From assembly GCA_020310875.1 (NCBI GenBank), contig CM035422.1, positions 60,396,324-60,460,323 of the forward strand: a stretch of 64,000 nucleotides of DNA, read 5' to 3'. Source of the DNA: Ceratopteris richardii (taxonomy: Eukaryota > Streptophyta > Polypodiopsida > Polypodiales > Pteridaceae). This document shows positions 32,147-42,800 of this stretch, piece after piece; position 1 is the first letter of the stretch, and each line of letters opens with the position of its first letter. Both the position numbers and the translations under genes were made by a program. Under the pieces are notes generated by a model. That model had not been told where the DNA came from and did not search any database. It saw only the letters and a list, made by a program, of their open reading frames with translations.

Positions 32147-32590
32147 GAGAGAGCAGAGACGAACAGGGTCGATTTTGTGCATAATCTACTTCAAGTTTTA
32201 CGTCATAATCTACCTTGACTGATCTGTTATCCACAAAGCTACACTCTATCACCTATATATTGTCCCCAACTCTAACAGAATCTATCGCCACCATCGTAAC
32301 GAATGAGTGTCAATGCCCAGAACGGAATCCGGATGCGGAACTTTTAAGTTTTCTCACGAATTCTCCTACACGCTTGTTTTCAAAATAATCCACATGGAGA
32401 GATAAAAGACATTAATATAATGAAGACAGAAATCTTTGGCTTTGATACAAGAGCTTAGTAACATGACTTCCTAGAAACACCTATATATGGCATATGCCAT
32501 ACGTGCTCTCTACCAAAAAAGCTTAGTAACAAGACTTGCAAGAGACACCTGTATATGGCATATCCTTTACCTACTTTCTACGAAAATAAC
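32147..32590 (+). repeat. Direct repeat, right of the extensin-like gene
   Basis: It matches 30085-30425. Its end is partly duplicated again: the segment from GCTTAGTAAC to CTACCAAAA at 32452-32518 is followed by a similar copy at 32519-32590. Confidence 0.85.
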
Positions 32591-32699
32591 AATTACTACT
32601 AAGGTGAATGTTGAGAGGCTTACGATGAGAGATGATAAGAGACATATCGAAATAATACCTTCAAGGAGATCATAAGAGACATATTACCCTAGAAGCTTT

Positions 32700-32815
32700 G
32701 AAGGAGAGGTATGTTGATATAACATCTCTCCAATCTAGCTACATTAGGAGAACTAGCTCTTTGTCTATTAGTGTTGGAGAATCCCAAACTCTGTGCGATA
32801 TCCACTAAGTCATGA
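32700..32815 (-). pseudogene. Second LINE, end of the endonuclease domain
   Basis: The minus strand reads DLVDIAQSLGFSNTN and then ARLERCYI, the usual end of an L1-type endonuclease (D-L-x-D ... F-x-x-T-N ... R-L-D/E-R). It joins in frame with 42336-42370 if gypsy G and one CATGA copy are removed. Confidence 0.65.
32811..32815 (+). repeat. Target-site duplication of gypsy G, left copy
   Basis: CATGA precedes the TGTTGATC LTR start; repeated at 42336-42340. Confidence 0.8.
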
Positions 32816-33110
32816 TGTTGATCGGATCTCGCAGACGCATGTACATAGAGGATAATACAGAAACGAAATCAGACAAAAGCATAAACAGAATAGAAAGAGA
32901 CAAGAGAATGGAAACTAGATTGGGTACAATCTCTCCCCACATACTCTGATGGACCGGACTATCAGAGCATGTGTATTTTATAAGTATTTTTCATTACATC
33001 TTGAATAAAAGATACATGAGGGTGGTGCTTCAAAAAGTGTGCGTTTATGAGAATCTACTTTAGTTATAAAATCGTCCCTTTCTAAAGTGATCTATTATAT
33101 TTATTTATGA
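32816..33110 (-). repeat. Truncated 3' LTR of gypsy G
   Basis: It aligns with the first 280 or so bases of 41840-42335 (shared GGGTACAATCTC, CACATACTCTGATGGA) and then ends at the RT remnant. Confidence 0.85.
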
Positions 33111-33840
33111 AAAACTTTTCTTCAATAATAATGTGACTGGAAGTGCTAAATAAGAAAAAACTTTTACAAACTTTCGATAAAAACTAGCTAACCCTAGAAA
33201 AGAGCATACATTCACAGATTGAGGTACATGCCATTCTTCAATTACTTTAATTTTCTTTGGATCCACATGAATGCCTTGGCTAGAAACAATACGTTCTAAT
33301 TACTTTAATTCTTTTTGGAAGAAATAACTCTTCATAGGATTGGCATAAAATTTATTTTTGCATAACAAATTAAAGACAATTGCTAAATGATTTTCATGGT
33401 ACTTATCATTCTCAATATAGACAAGTATATCATCAAAGAAAACAAGAAAAAAATTTGTAATCAAGAAAAATGTTATTCATCATACATGCAAATGTAGTAG
33501 GTGCATTGGTGAGTCCAAAAGGCATTATCATGAATTCAAAGTGACCATTTTGAGTTCTAAAAGCAATCTTATAGATCTCATTTTGTGTCATTCATATCTG
33601 ATGATAACCAGATTTAAGATCAATTTTGCTAAGGACATGTGATCCATGAAGTTTATCTAGGAAATCATCTATCCTAGGAATATAATATATATTTTCAATT
33701 GTGATCTTGTTGAGCACTCTATAATCAATGCACATCCTATAAGTCTTGTTCTTCTTCTCTACTAAATGAACAAGTGCTCCAAAGGGAGAAGGACTAGGTC
33801 TTATAAATCCTTTGAAGGCCTATTCAGGAAAACTAGGAAT
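33111..33840 (-). pseudogene. Gypsy G reverse transcriptase
   Basis: The minus strand shows [55 protein letters not shown] and catalytic FFDDILV near 33440. It continues with a connection segment (SSQGIHVDPKKIKVIEEW, SFLGLASFYRKFVKVFSYLA) and then stops abruptly at the LTR near 33110, where RNase H should begin. A few stops interrupt it. Motif style is that of plant gypsy elements. Confidence 0.85.
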
Positions 33841-33912
33841 TATTCATCATTTTGAGATAGTTCTTTGTTTTCAAACTTTTTTCATTTTTATATGGAGGAG
33901 AACTACCAAGAA

Positions 33913-35115
33913 TTAAGTCGATACTATGGTCAAGAGATCCCCTAGAAGGTGATAGTTTAGAAAATCAACCATAAAACAATCCTTATAGGGATCCATAAAT
34001 GATTTATGTGTATTAGAAAGTGTATGTGTGTAATCAACTATGTTATTGACAAAAAAACCTTTCCTAAATGCATGTTTTACTTGAATATGGATAATTAATG
34101 AAAATGGTTGGAATTCATGCATTGCAGACAAAGAAATATCTTGATTGTCAAGCTTAAAACTCATTGTGTGCATATGATAATCAATGCATGGAGTATAATG
34201 GTGACAAAAAGGCATGCCAAGTATAACACCATAGGAGTGCAAAGGAGCAATTAAGAATGTGTGCTCATCTACGTATGAACCTATACAAATCTGAATGTTA
34301 TGCACTTCACTTATAACATTATATATATTTCCTTGAAATGCAGCCTTAACTTTGTACATAGAAGGAATTGGGTTTAATTGGAGATCTTGCACTAGTGTAT
34401 GAGAAATAAAATCATGTGAACCACCATCATCATGTAAAATATTAACAAATTTACCATTAATAATACCTTGCATGCAAAGTAAAGAATGAATCAAAATTGC
34501 ATCACCCAAGGTACTTAGATCTTTTTCTAGTGCTTCTTCCTTCCAATCAGGTTGAATGTCTTCAAGAACCACCTCCATGTTGTGTACTTGAGCCTTGATA
34601 GGCTTCATGTCATTAATTTGGAACCTACATTTAGCTTTAGTATGACCAAATTTAACACAATACCAACAAGTGATACGGGGCCTCTTTTGTTGAGCATCCA
34701 TCATCATACTTTGAAGGGTTGGAGGTTTGGTAGGATGTAAGGGGCTTGGCTTGTGAAGTAGTGTGAAATTGGATTGAGGAGGGTGCTCAAAAGTAGGTGG
34801 GCATTGAAAAGTAGGGGAAGAGAAAGTAGTAAAAGGATGCTTGAAGGGAAAACTGGGCTCGATTGGTTGTTTTCATTGACATGCTTGTTGTAAGTGAATG
34901 GAATTGGTGATTGATTGAAAATCCTTCTCAACATCATATGCAAAAGAAATAGCTTCATTGAGGGTCATGGAATGTAGTGTGTTGAACTTGGCTTGGATTC
35001 CCATCTCCAAATCATCTTCATTCTTTCATTGCAAGGTATCTTAAGGAATCATTTAAAGTGAACAAATAAGTATTAGTCATTGCTAAAAATATTTAGTGTA
35101 CGTAGACACAGTTTT
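33913..35115 (-). pseudogene. Gypsy G gag C-terminus, zinc knuckle and protease
   Basis: An open stretch of 264 codons (34707-33913) has the knuckle CWYCVKFGHTKAKC, an acidic linker, then a protease with the loop HDDGGSHDFI in place of D-S-G and a VILGMPF signature near 34220. The S-to-D change suggests loss of protease activity or a decayed codon. Upstream, gag text with TVSTYTKYF and FNTLHSM reaches the copia H border at 35115. Confidence 0.75.
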
Positions 35116-35407
35116 TGGGTGTGTGTAAAAGTGCAAGAGGCACATGAGAAGCACACATAAGGAGCACAAATGCAACAAGACACACGGAGAAGGTGGATGG
35201 TTGGAATAGCTCTCTCTATTAACGATAAATTGAACTGGAGTAAGATTTCAATAATATCCCTAAGTACAAAGTACCACCATATATGAGTGTATCAAGTATG
35301 TGGTAACATGGGATAAAAACCTCTAGCCAATACTAGAGTAAAAAGTGCCCATGTATAGGGAAAAGGTTCACATCAAAGCTACTAAAGGAACACATAAGTG
35401 TAACAAC
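35116..35407 (-). repeat. 3' LTR of copia H
   Basis: The plus strand reads TGGGTGTGTG to GTGTAACA and aligns with 39916-40218. CCAGGGGGGGT precedes it on the minus strand (35408-35418). Confidence 0.9.
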
Positions 35408-35418
35408 CCCCCCTGGAG
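35408..35418 (-). other. Polypurine tract of copia H
   Basis: CCAGGGGGGGT on the minus strand directly before the LTR start. Confidence 0.75.
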
Positions 35419-35454
35419 CAAATAATGTGAACACATACAAGGAGTGATAGATCA

Positions 35455-37076
35455 AGCCCCACAAGGAAATAAGCCTAAACCTTTGCGAAAAGCTTCAAAC
35501 TTTTCCTGTGGAAGAGCTTTGGTGAATATGTCTACCACATTATCTTGTGTAGCCACATATACCAAATCAATATCTCCTGCATGAAGATGCTCTCTCACCT
35601 AGTGATAATGCACCTCAATATGTTTGGTCCACACATGAAACATTGGGTTTTGTGCAACAGCCAATGCACTCTAACTATCAGTTAGAATGTGTGTAGCAAC
35701 GTCAATCTCCATGCAAAGATCCATCAATAGGCATCTCAACCATATACACTCCACTATAGTTGTGAAAACTACCCTATACCCAGCTTCACAACTGGATGTA
35801 TCCACTGTAGGTTGCTTCTTACTCAACCAAGATATGCACGAGTCTCCAAGGAAAAAGCAATTACCACTAGTGGACACACGAGTATCATAACAAGTAGCCC
35901 AATCGCTATCTATAAAAGCATGCAAGCATGGCTGAATATCTCTACCATAAAAGAGACCTAAGCACAAAGTGCCTCTAAGATATCTAAACATACATTTCAC
36001 CGCTTGCCAATGCTTAGTGCCAGGGCTATGCATGAATCGACTCGACTGCGAAACTACATATTGTATATCCGACCTTGTATTGCATGCATATATAAGACAT
36101 CCCACAACTTGCTGATAAAGAGAAGTGTCAAATGCATCACTGGAATCCTCAAATGAGAACCTGAATCCTATCCCAACTGGTATGGAAATTGGCTTGCAAT
36201 CCTCAAAGTCAAAATGTTGAAGTAGTTTTTCAACATACTTTGCTTGATGCATAACAATTCCCCCCTCGATAGATACAAACTGGATGCCAAGATAGTAGCT
36301 CAAAAGAGTAAGATAAGTGACATCAAAAGTATGCCGCAATCATCCATAAGAATGTCAAGTTTTGCATCACATGACCCACTCAAGAGTATGTCATCAACAT
36401 AAAGAACAAGTAGAGTAAGATCAGCACCATCTTTGTGTACATAGAGTGTGATTTCAAATGGACTACATGTGAAGACAAGAACAATCAAGTGCTTATGGAA
36501 TTTATCATACCATGCACGTGGAGCTTGCTTGAGACCATACAAGGCTTTATGCAAGCGACAAACCATATGCTCTTTCCCTTTCAGAGCAAATCTAGGAGAT
36601 TGCTTCACATAGACCTCTTCTTGCAAATCACCATTGAAGAAATCTGTTTTAATGTCCAAGTGATGTACTTTCCAACCTTGATGGGTAGCCAATGCAACCA
36701 TAGTATGAATGGTAGTCATGCGTGAAGTAAGTGCAAAATTTTCTTCATAGTCAATGCCATATTGTCGCACATATCCTTTTGCAACCAATCTAGCTTTGTA
36801 GCGATCAATGCTACCATCAAACTTTCTCTTAATCTTGTAAACCCACTTTCTATCAATGGCATTCTTTCCATTTGGCAATTCACATAACTTCCAAGTACCA
36901 TTCCTATGTATGGTATCCTTTTCTGATTGCATACCACTCATCCAATGTGGATCATCACATGCATCTTCAAAAGTAAGTTGCTCTTCGTTACATGATGTAG
37001 CAATAAGAGAATAATCCACAAAAATTACTTCATGCATGGTGATAGCTTGATCTTGTTCTACCAAGTAAAGGTGCAC
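35455..37076 (-). pseudogene. Copia H reverse transcriptase and RNase H
   Basis: The minus strand shows GTWKLCELPNGKNAIDRKWV, YKARLVAKGYVRQYGIDYEE, VHHLDIKTDFFNGDLQEEVY, KALYGLKQAPRAWYDK and catalytic YVDDILLSGS near 36390. A frame change near 36310 leads to SYYLGIQFVS and RNase H (HAFIDSDWATCYDTR, SWLSKKQPTVDTSSCEAGY). The end reads IFTKALPQEKFEAFRK near 35490. The RNase H E in SCEAEY has become G, and stops occur near 35670 and beyond. Confidence 0.88.
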
Positions 37077-38190
37077 TCAATTTGTTGTCTTGCAAAGTTT
37101 GTTTCAGCCACTTTGGCATAGTTTGTGAACTCTTGATAGACATGGGTTCGTTATGTAATACATCATCAACATGTACATTATGTGTGGGCTGAATTTCATG
37201 CTCATTTTCAGCAATATTTTGATGCAAATGTTCAACCATATTTGGATGGAAATTCTAGTAGTTTCGACATTTTTTGGCTGAAAAATTTCAGCCATGTTTA
37301 GCTGGAAATTTTCTACATTTTCATCTCTATTTTTTTGGAATTTTTCAGCCCTTTGAGCCTCAGTTGGCTGGTCTCCATTGCCATAGTCAAGCGCACCATT
37401 TTCGAACAAAGGCATGAGTGTATCGAATGCATATTGTGAGCTAACTGTTGGTTGTTTTTTGCGTTCAAGTACAGGGAAAGCTGAATTTTCAACAAATATC
37501 ACATCTTGAATCACAATAATTGTGTTTGTCAATGGATGGTACAAATGATATACATACTTTTAGCACTTGTCATCTATTTTGTAACATTGTTGTGATGGCA
37601 CAAAAGCATATGCCAAACAACCAGCCACACGAATATGACTAACCATGGGCTTATGTCCATTCCAAGCCTCATAAGAAGTGATGACTCTCAATGCTTTTAT
37701 AGGGCAGTGATTCAACACATAGTTTGTACACATGACCGCTTCTATCCAAAACCTATCAGGAAGGTGCTTTACTTTAACCATACATCATGCCATGTCAAGT
37801 AGAGTTCTATTTTTATGCTCGACAACACCATTTTACTGAGGCATATATGGCACTGTACATTGGTGTGAAATACCTATTTCATGAAGAAAAACATTAAAAT
37901 CATGTGACATGTATTCAACACCATGATCCGTGCATAGAGTCAAAAGCTTTTGTGAAGAAACATTTTCAGCCATAGCTAAAAATGATTTGAAGCAAGAAAA
38001 TACCTCATTCTTTGCTTTCATAGGATACACCCATGTATGGCGAGTAGCATCATCAATGAAGGTAACAAAATATACATGCTTCCCAAAAGATGGAGTCTTG
38101 ACGGGACCACATACATCACTATGAACAAGCTGCAATTCGCTTGTAGTGTGTGTATGAATATTTTTTGGAAAAGAAGCATGATGCACTTTT
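37077..38190 (-). pseudogene. Copia H integrase
   Basis: Blocks on the minus strand give LVHSDVCGPVKTPSFGKHVY, TFIDDATRHTWVYP, a degraded TDHGVEYMS second catalytic site near 37930, a stop near 37833 in the conserved PQ-NGV segment (same place as in element B), then EAWNGHKPMVSHI and GCLAYAFVPSQ near 37620. A linker with MPKWLKQTLQD reaches RT. Confidence 0.85.
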
Positions 38191-39699
38191 CCAAGAATCC
38201 AACTTCACATGCATGCTTTTCAATGGACTCAAGTGTGGAAAAACCAATAACCATGTCCTTCTTCTGCAAGTAAAGCAAACTATTGAAGTTGAAGTGATGA
38301 AAACAAGCATGCCAAAGCTCCATTTCAGCCATGGAAGAAGTATGAATGCAATGAATGGAACTAAAATTAAGTTCTTCTTGATACCAAGCACATACAATGC
38401 ATTTTTCAAGAGAATCACACCTCCATTTGCAGCCGTAAGCTCAATTTCTCCTAGTCCAATAATAGGATAAGAGGCATTGTTTGCACACACTACATGTCCT
38501 CCTTTGGGTGCATCTTTCAAAGATGCAAAAAACTTTTTGGATGAACTTATGTGCTTTGAAGCACCATTATCAAAGAACCAATCCAAATTAACCTCACTCA
38601 GAACCATACATTTAGAATGCAAAGATGCATCATAATGACATGTAACAACATATGCCCAAAAATCTTGAGCCATATTAGCTTCATCATTCTTTGCATTTGC
38701 TAAATTTTCAACAATAGACATGCCATATTCCTTCTTCTTTTCATTGCATTTAGAAAGCTTTCTACACTCATCAATAGTATGACCATCCTTTTGACAATAT
38801 TTGCATCTCTTCTTCTTTTGCAAATTAGCATCATTAGAGGAATGAGTGGAAGAGGAAGGTTGAGGATTTGGTTTTGATGAACCCAAAGTTGAACCATACT
38901 TGCTTTTCTCCCTTTGTGAGATAGCAAGTGCTTGCATTCCCTCAATCGAACCACTCCTATTCACTCTAGATTGGTCTTCTTGCAAAAGAATAGACACAAC
39001 CTCATCAAATGCATACATATTAGGATTCCCTTTTGCAACCAAATGGAGTGTAGGAGAAAAGCTTTGAAAAGATTTTGGTAATCCTTTCAACAATGTATAG
39101 ATGAGTGATGCATCAGGAATAATCTCATCTATGTTTGCCAATTGCTCTTTCAAGTCCTTGATGCATGTCACATACACATCCACTGACTCATTTTCAGCCA
39201 TGCATATATCCTCAAGTTGCTTCCTCAAGTATGCAACACGTGCTTCATTACGCACGACATACAAAGAAGTAAGAGTGTCCCATGCCTGTCTCGATGTAGA
39301 ACATGATCAAATGCGTGGAACTATATAATGCTTCATAGAAAGTGCAATCAATGCATGATATTGAGCATCTTTTCCATCCCATCTAAGCTACTCTTGTGTA
39401 GGTGCAGAAGGAGAAACCACTGTACTTGAAGAAGAAGCTCCATCTGTGACAGTAGACTGTGAAGTAGAAGAACCTGTGGGTCTTTGATCTACATCTACCA
39501 CTATGTTCCAAAGTTCTTTTGCAACAAGAACATGCTTCATCATGTAAGACCACATTGGATACTTGGTCCCATCAAGATTATCTTCAGCTTGAAACATGCC
39601 AAACAAGTCATTGATGCCCGCCATTTCACTAAAGAACAAGAATGTGAAATAATCTTTACTTCGACAAAAGCTAAAATGTGTGTTGAAATTTCCGCTCAC
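38191..39699 (-). pseudogene. Copia H gag and protease
   Basis: Gag starts at the ATG reading MAGINDLFGMFQ near 39626 and contains KYPMWSYMMKHVLVAKELWN. After stops near 39388 and 39305 it continues from 39264 with YVVRNEARVAYLRKQLED, the knuckle CKYCQKDGHTIDEC near 38790 and the protease WFFDNGASKHIS near 38565 (S to N in D-S-G). A frame change near 38340 leads to the pre-integrase zinc region. Confidence 0.88.
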
Positions 39700-39899
39700 A
39701 AACTATCACTCTAACAGCGATTCTGACTACACGAAGGCTGAAAATGGGGGTAAAATCCTAGGGCACCTCTAGGGCACATGGTGGAAATATCTTTTGGATG
39801 TTGAAATTCACAGTTCTATGCTCGAATGTCGATTTGCATTGTTAAAAGTGTGCACGCAGAGTGATGCAAAAAATTGAAAATTGACAAAGGGTTGAACCT

Positions 39900-39911
39900 G
39901 CTTTGATACCA
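39900..39911 (-). other. Primer-binding site of copia H
   Basis: TGGTATCAAAGC on the minus strand, four bases after the 5' LTR. Confidence 0.85.
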
Positions 39912-39915
39912 CTAT

Positions 39916-40218
39916 TGGATGTGTGTAGAAGTGCAAGAGACACACGAGAAACACACACAAGGAGCACAAATGCAACAATAAACACAGAGAAGATGGACAG
40001 AGAAGATGGATGGTTGGAATAGCTCTCTCTATTGACGATAAATTGAACTGAAGTAAGAGCTGAATAATATCCCTAAGTACAAAGTACCACCACATATGAG
40101 AGTATCAAGTATGTGGTGACATGGGGAAAAAACCTCTAGCTAGCACAAGAGTAAAAAGTGTCCATGTATAGGGAAAAGGTTCACATCAAAGCTGCTAGAG
40201 GAACATATAAGTGTAAGA
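39916..40218 (-). repeat. 5' LTR of copia H
   Basis: The plus strand reads TGGATGTGTG to GTGTAAGA and aligns with 35116-35407; an internal duplication of AGAAGATGGA accounts for most of the length gain. Confidence 0.9.
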
Positions 40219-40700
40219 ACAATATCTCCATCTTTCCATCCAAAAGTTGTCCATGATCAATCAGCATTTATGTGCAAATGAGAAGGAAGGAAGGAATCCT
40301 TGATCTTTTCTTGAAATGCAACCCATGTGGTGGGGCGATCGATTCTATGCTACAAAACATTCCACCATAATTGGGCCTTACCCACCAAATAATTAGTAAT
40401 AAATTTCAGTTTTCTAATTTTAGAATATGATTCATCAAAGTAAAAATCATAAAATTGGGATAGCCATGAAAGAACAAATTGGCCATCCTTTTGCCCATCA
40501 AATCAAGAAAATTGGAAATTTTCTGCACCAATCTTGGACTGCATGCCTTGTTCTTAAGCAATGATAATGGCCTTCACCACCCTAAATAGGTTGTTGCCAT
40601 CACTTTGTAGCTATTGGAGTGCAACATCACATTCTTTTATCTCATTCTGAGCATGTTGGAGTTCATGTCACAAAAGCTCCAATTGTTTCTCAATCGGTAC
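40219..40700 (-). pseudogene. Gypsy G gag, N-terminal part
   Basis: The minus strand, in broken frames, gives FLDLMGKRMANLFFHGYPNF, then KAQLWWNVL-like and TTWVAFQEKIKDSFLPSHL, the usual gypsy Gag core (W-W ... W-x-x-F). It ends at the border of copia H and continues at 35115. Confidence 0.65.
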
Positions 40701-40810
40701 CCCGAGTAGGGGTGATGTACAAAAATCCTAGATATTATGGCTAGGGTCCGTGGCCTTATGTAGAATCAAAACCAAGGACTAAGCATGTGAAAAGAATTTT
40801 AACAATGTTG

Positions 40811-40916
40811 TATAATAATAATAATAATAATAAAAAATAAAGAAAATATATTTGAGTGTTTGATAAATAAATAAATAAAGGGAAGGGAGTGTTAAATGAA
40901 TAAATAAATAAATAAG
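40811..40916 (+). repeat. (AAT)n and (AAAT)n microsatellites
   Basis: An AAT run lies at 40811-40833 and AAAT runs at 40866-40880 and 40897-40914, in the leader of gypsy G. Confidence 0.9.
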
Positions 40917-41257
40917 GTTAAGAGAGTGTTAAAAGTTATGTTAAATATTAATTGAAAGGAATGGGGTATCAATAAGTGAAAATAGACTAGTTGATAAAGG
41001 TTATCTCTTGGAAGTATGAGGTTGTGGGTTCAAATCCCCTACATGCTAAATAAGGAACTAAGTAGGTTAACTAGAGAAATAAGTAAGCTAACTAGGGAAA
41101 TAACTAAGCAGTTATTGCCACTCATAAGTTGGAATTCGTTCACGCATAGCCAATGATACACAACGGAACCAAAGGGAACCAAAGTGAACCAAGAGAACCA
41201 TAAGTGCGAGAGAAGCCAAAGATTCCATAGTTCTATGCCTTAGTCGACCCCTTGGAA

Positions 41258-41640
41258 TAAGCGGAAGGAGTAACTGAATGATAACAGAATTGATAAATGA
41301 ACTTGATAAACAAACTTGAAAAATGAACTTGATAAACAAATTTGATAAACGAACTTGATAAACTAATTTGATAACCAAACCAAACTCAAATAGTGAACAA
41401 TGCACAGTGAGCATGGAGTAAGCCGAAGGACTAACCAAATGATAACCAAATTGATAAACAACCTTGATAAACTAATTTAAGAATCGAACCAAACTCCAAT
41501 AGTGAATAGTGCATAGTGAGCATAGGGGGTACATTAGGTAGAGTGTGTATAGTGAGTACAGTGAGCATAGTAATCATAGTGAGTATAGTGAGTACTATGA
41601 GTACAGTGAGCATAGTGAGTACAGTAAGTACAATGTCACA
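41258..41640 (+). repeat. Compound tandem repeats in the gypsy G leader
   Basis: Units of GATAAACNAACTT recur at 41288-41380. A larger block ending AGTGCACAGTGAGCAT-like sequence is repeated (about 41262-41412 and 41413-41523). A GTGAGTACA/GTGAGCATA array covers about 41545-41640. Confidence 0.8.
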
Positions 41641-41826
41641 AAGAGCACAGTGAGTACATTGTCACAATGGGCACAATGCACAATAACTTATTCAAAAAAA
41701 TTAAAAAAAACACACCGGTGAACCAAAAACAAACGAACTTGATAAACAAAAACTTGGAGTAAATGATCGAGGCAGATGCCGAATCACAGATGGACACTAA
41801 GAAACCACCTTCATAGATGCACCTTA

Positions 41827-41838
41827 GTTTTGATACCA
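41827..41838 (-). other. Primer-binding site of gypsy G
   Basis: TGGTATCAAAAC on the minus strand, one base after the 5' LTR. Confidence 0.85.
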
Positions 41839-41839
41839 C

Positions 41840-42335
41840 TGTTGACCAGATCCGAGAGACACACGTATGTAGAGGATAGTACAAAAAAGAAATCTCACAA
41901 AAGCATCAACACAATAGAAAGATACAAGAGAATTGACACCATATTGGGTACAATCTCCCCCCCACATACTCTGATGGATGATTCTATCAGAGCATGTGTA
42001 TTTATAGGTATTTTTCATTACATCCTGACTAGAAGATACATGAGGGTGATGCTTCAAAACGTCTATGTTTATGAAAATCCACTTCATTTACAAAATCATC
42101 GCTTTTTAAAGTGATCTATTATTATTTATTTACAAAAATCTACTATTTTTACAAAAATAACTAGAATGTTATCTTCTAAATATTCTTCTTCTAAATATCT
42201 TCAAAAAATTTTGAATAAGTCCACACACGTTCACATCTCATTAGTATTCACCTCCTAAATCGAAACAAAAATCACATTAAAATCGGTAAGACATTAAAAT
42301 ACATATAACATTCCATTATTCCATAAAGTATAACA
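41840..42335 (-). repeat. 5' LTR of gypsy G
   Basis: The plus strand reads TGTTGACC to GTATAACA (TGTT/AACA ends), 496 bp, and CATGA follows. Confidence 0.85.
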
Positions 42336-42340
42336 CATGA
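42336..42340 (+). repeat. Target-site duplication of gypsy G, right copy
   Basis: CATGA, identical to 32811-32815. Confidence 0.8.
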
Positions 42341-42800
42341 AAGTTAACAAAATTAAACCAAGCCCTATGCTCAATCTCACATATCCTGCTACCCTTTTTG
42401 TCTAGCCTATCATGAATAGTGAAGCCATGTTAAATTTAACAATCAGAAGAATAGGGCCATGAAGACCTTTAATATCTTCCGAGCACTGAGTTCCAAAACC
42501 AGCACAATTAGAGGCACACAGGCTAATGGTAGTAAAATTGATAGAAGCACCCATGGAACAACAATCCATTGATGGTTCAAATTAGCCAAGGTATTCATAA
42601 TAAGTTTGCAAATCGAGTTAGAAATACGAACTGCATCTCCACTCCTACCCAAGGGGTGATTAGTGGTGTGCCATTGCACATAACTAGAGATATCATGAGG
42701 TTAATGACAAAATTACTACCATTCAACGTAAGCTCTTGCATGCAAAGAATATCATATTTCAAAAAAAAAAAGATCAAACATCCACTTAACAACACTATCC
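42336..42800 (-). pseudogene. Second LINE, endonuclease N-terminal part
   Basis: The minus strand reads KYDILCMQELTLNG near 42750, matching the D-I-L-x-x-Q-E-T start of LINE endonucleases. A GDAVRIS segment, an FNM-containing block near 42420 and finally AWFNFVNFHDL follow across the gypsy border. Frames shift several times. Further right, near 43480-43340, WYEFLDFLVEFHALLNSLSD may be LINE ORF1, but this is weak. Confidence 0.6.

Larger units (their letters stand above)
35116..40218 (-). mobile_element. Near-complete Ty1/copia element H (minus), inside gypsy G gag
   Basis: LTRs of about 292 and 303 bp flank a complete copia gene order on the minus strand, with primer-binding site at the right and polypurine tract at the left. 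It is a relative of element B (shared gag start, YWFDNGA/YFDSGA protease context, integrase and RT). A clear target-site duplication was not found (GTTTT against ACAAT). Confidence 0.9.
32816..42335 (-). mobile_element. Ty3/gypsy element G (minus), deleted and interrupted by copia H
   Basis: A full LTR (41840-42335) with primer-binding site lies at the right, a truncated LTR (32816-33110) at the left, and CATGA on both sides. Gag, zinc knuckle, protease and RT read on the minus strand. RNase H, integrase, the polypurine tract and the adjoining LTR part are missing. Copia H occupies 35116-40218 within gag. Confidence 0.85.

Noticed and set aside
41431..41613. Minus-strand Leu/Thr/Ile-rich frame resembling a membrane peptide
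   Set aside because: Generated by the GTGAGTACA-type tandem array.
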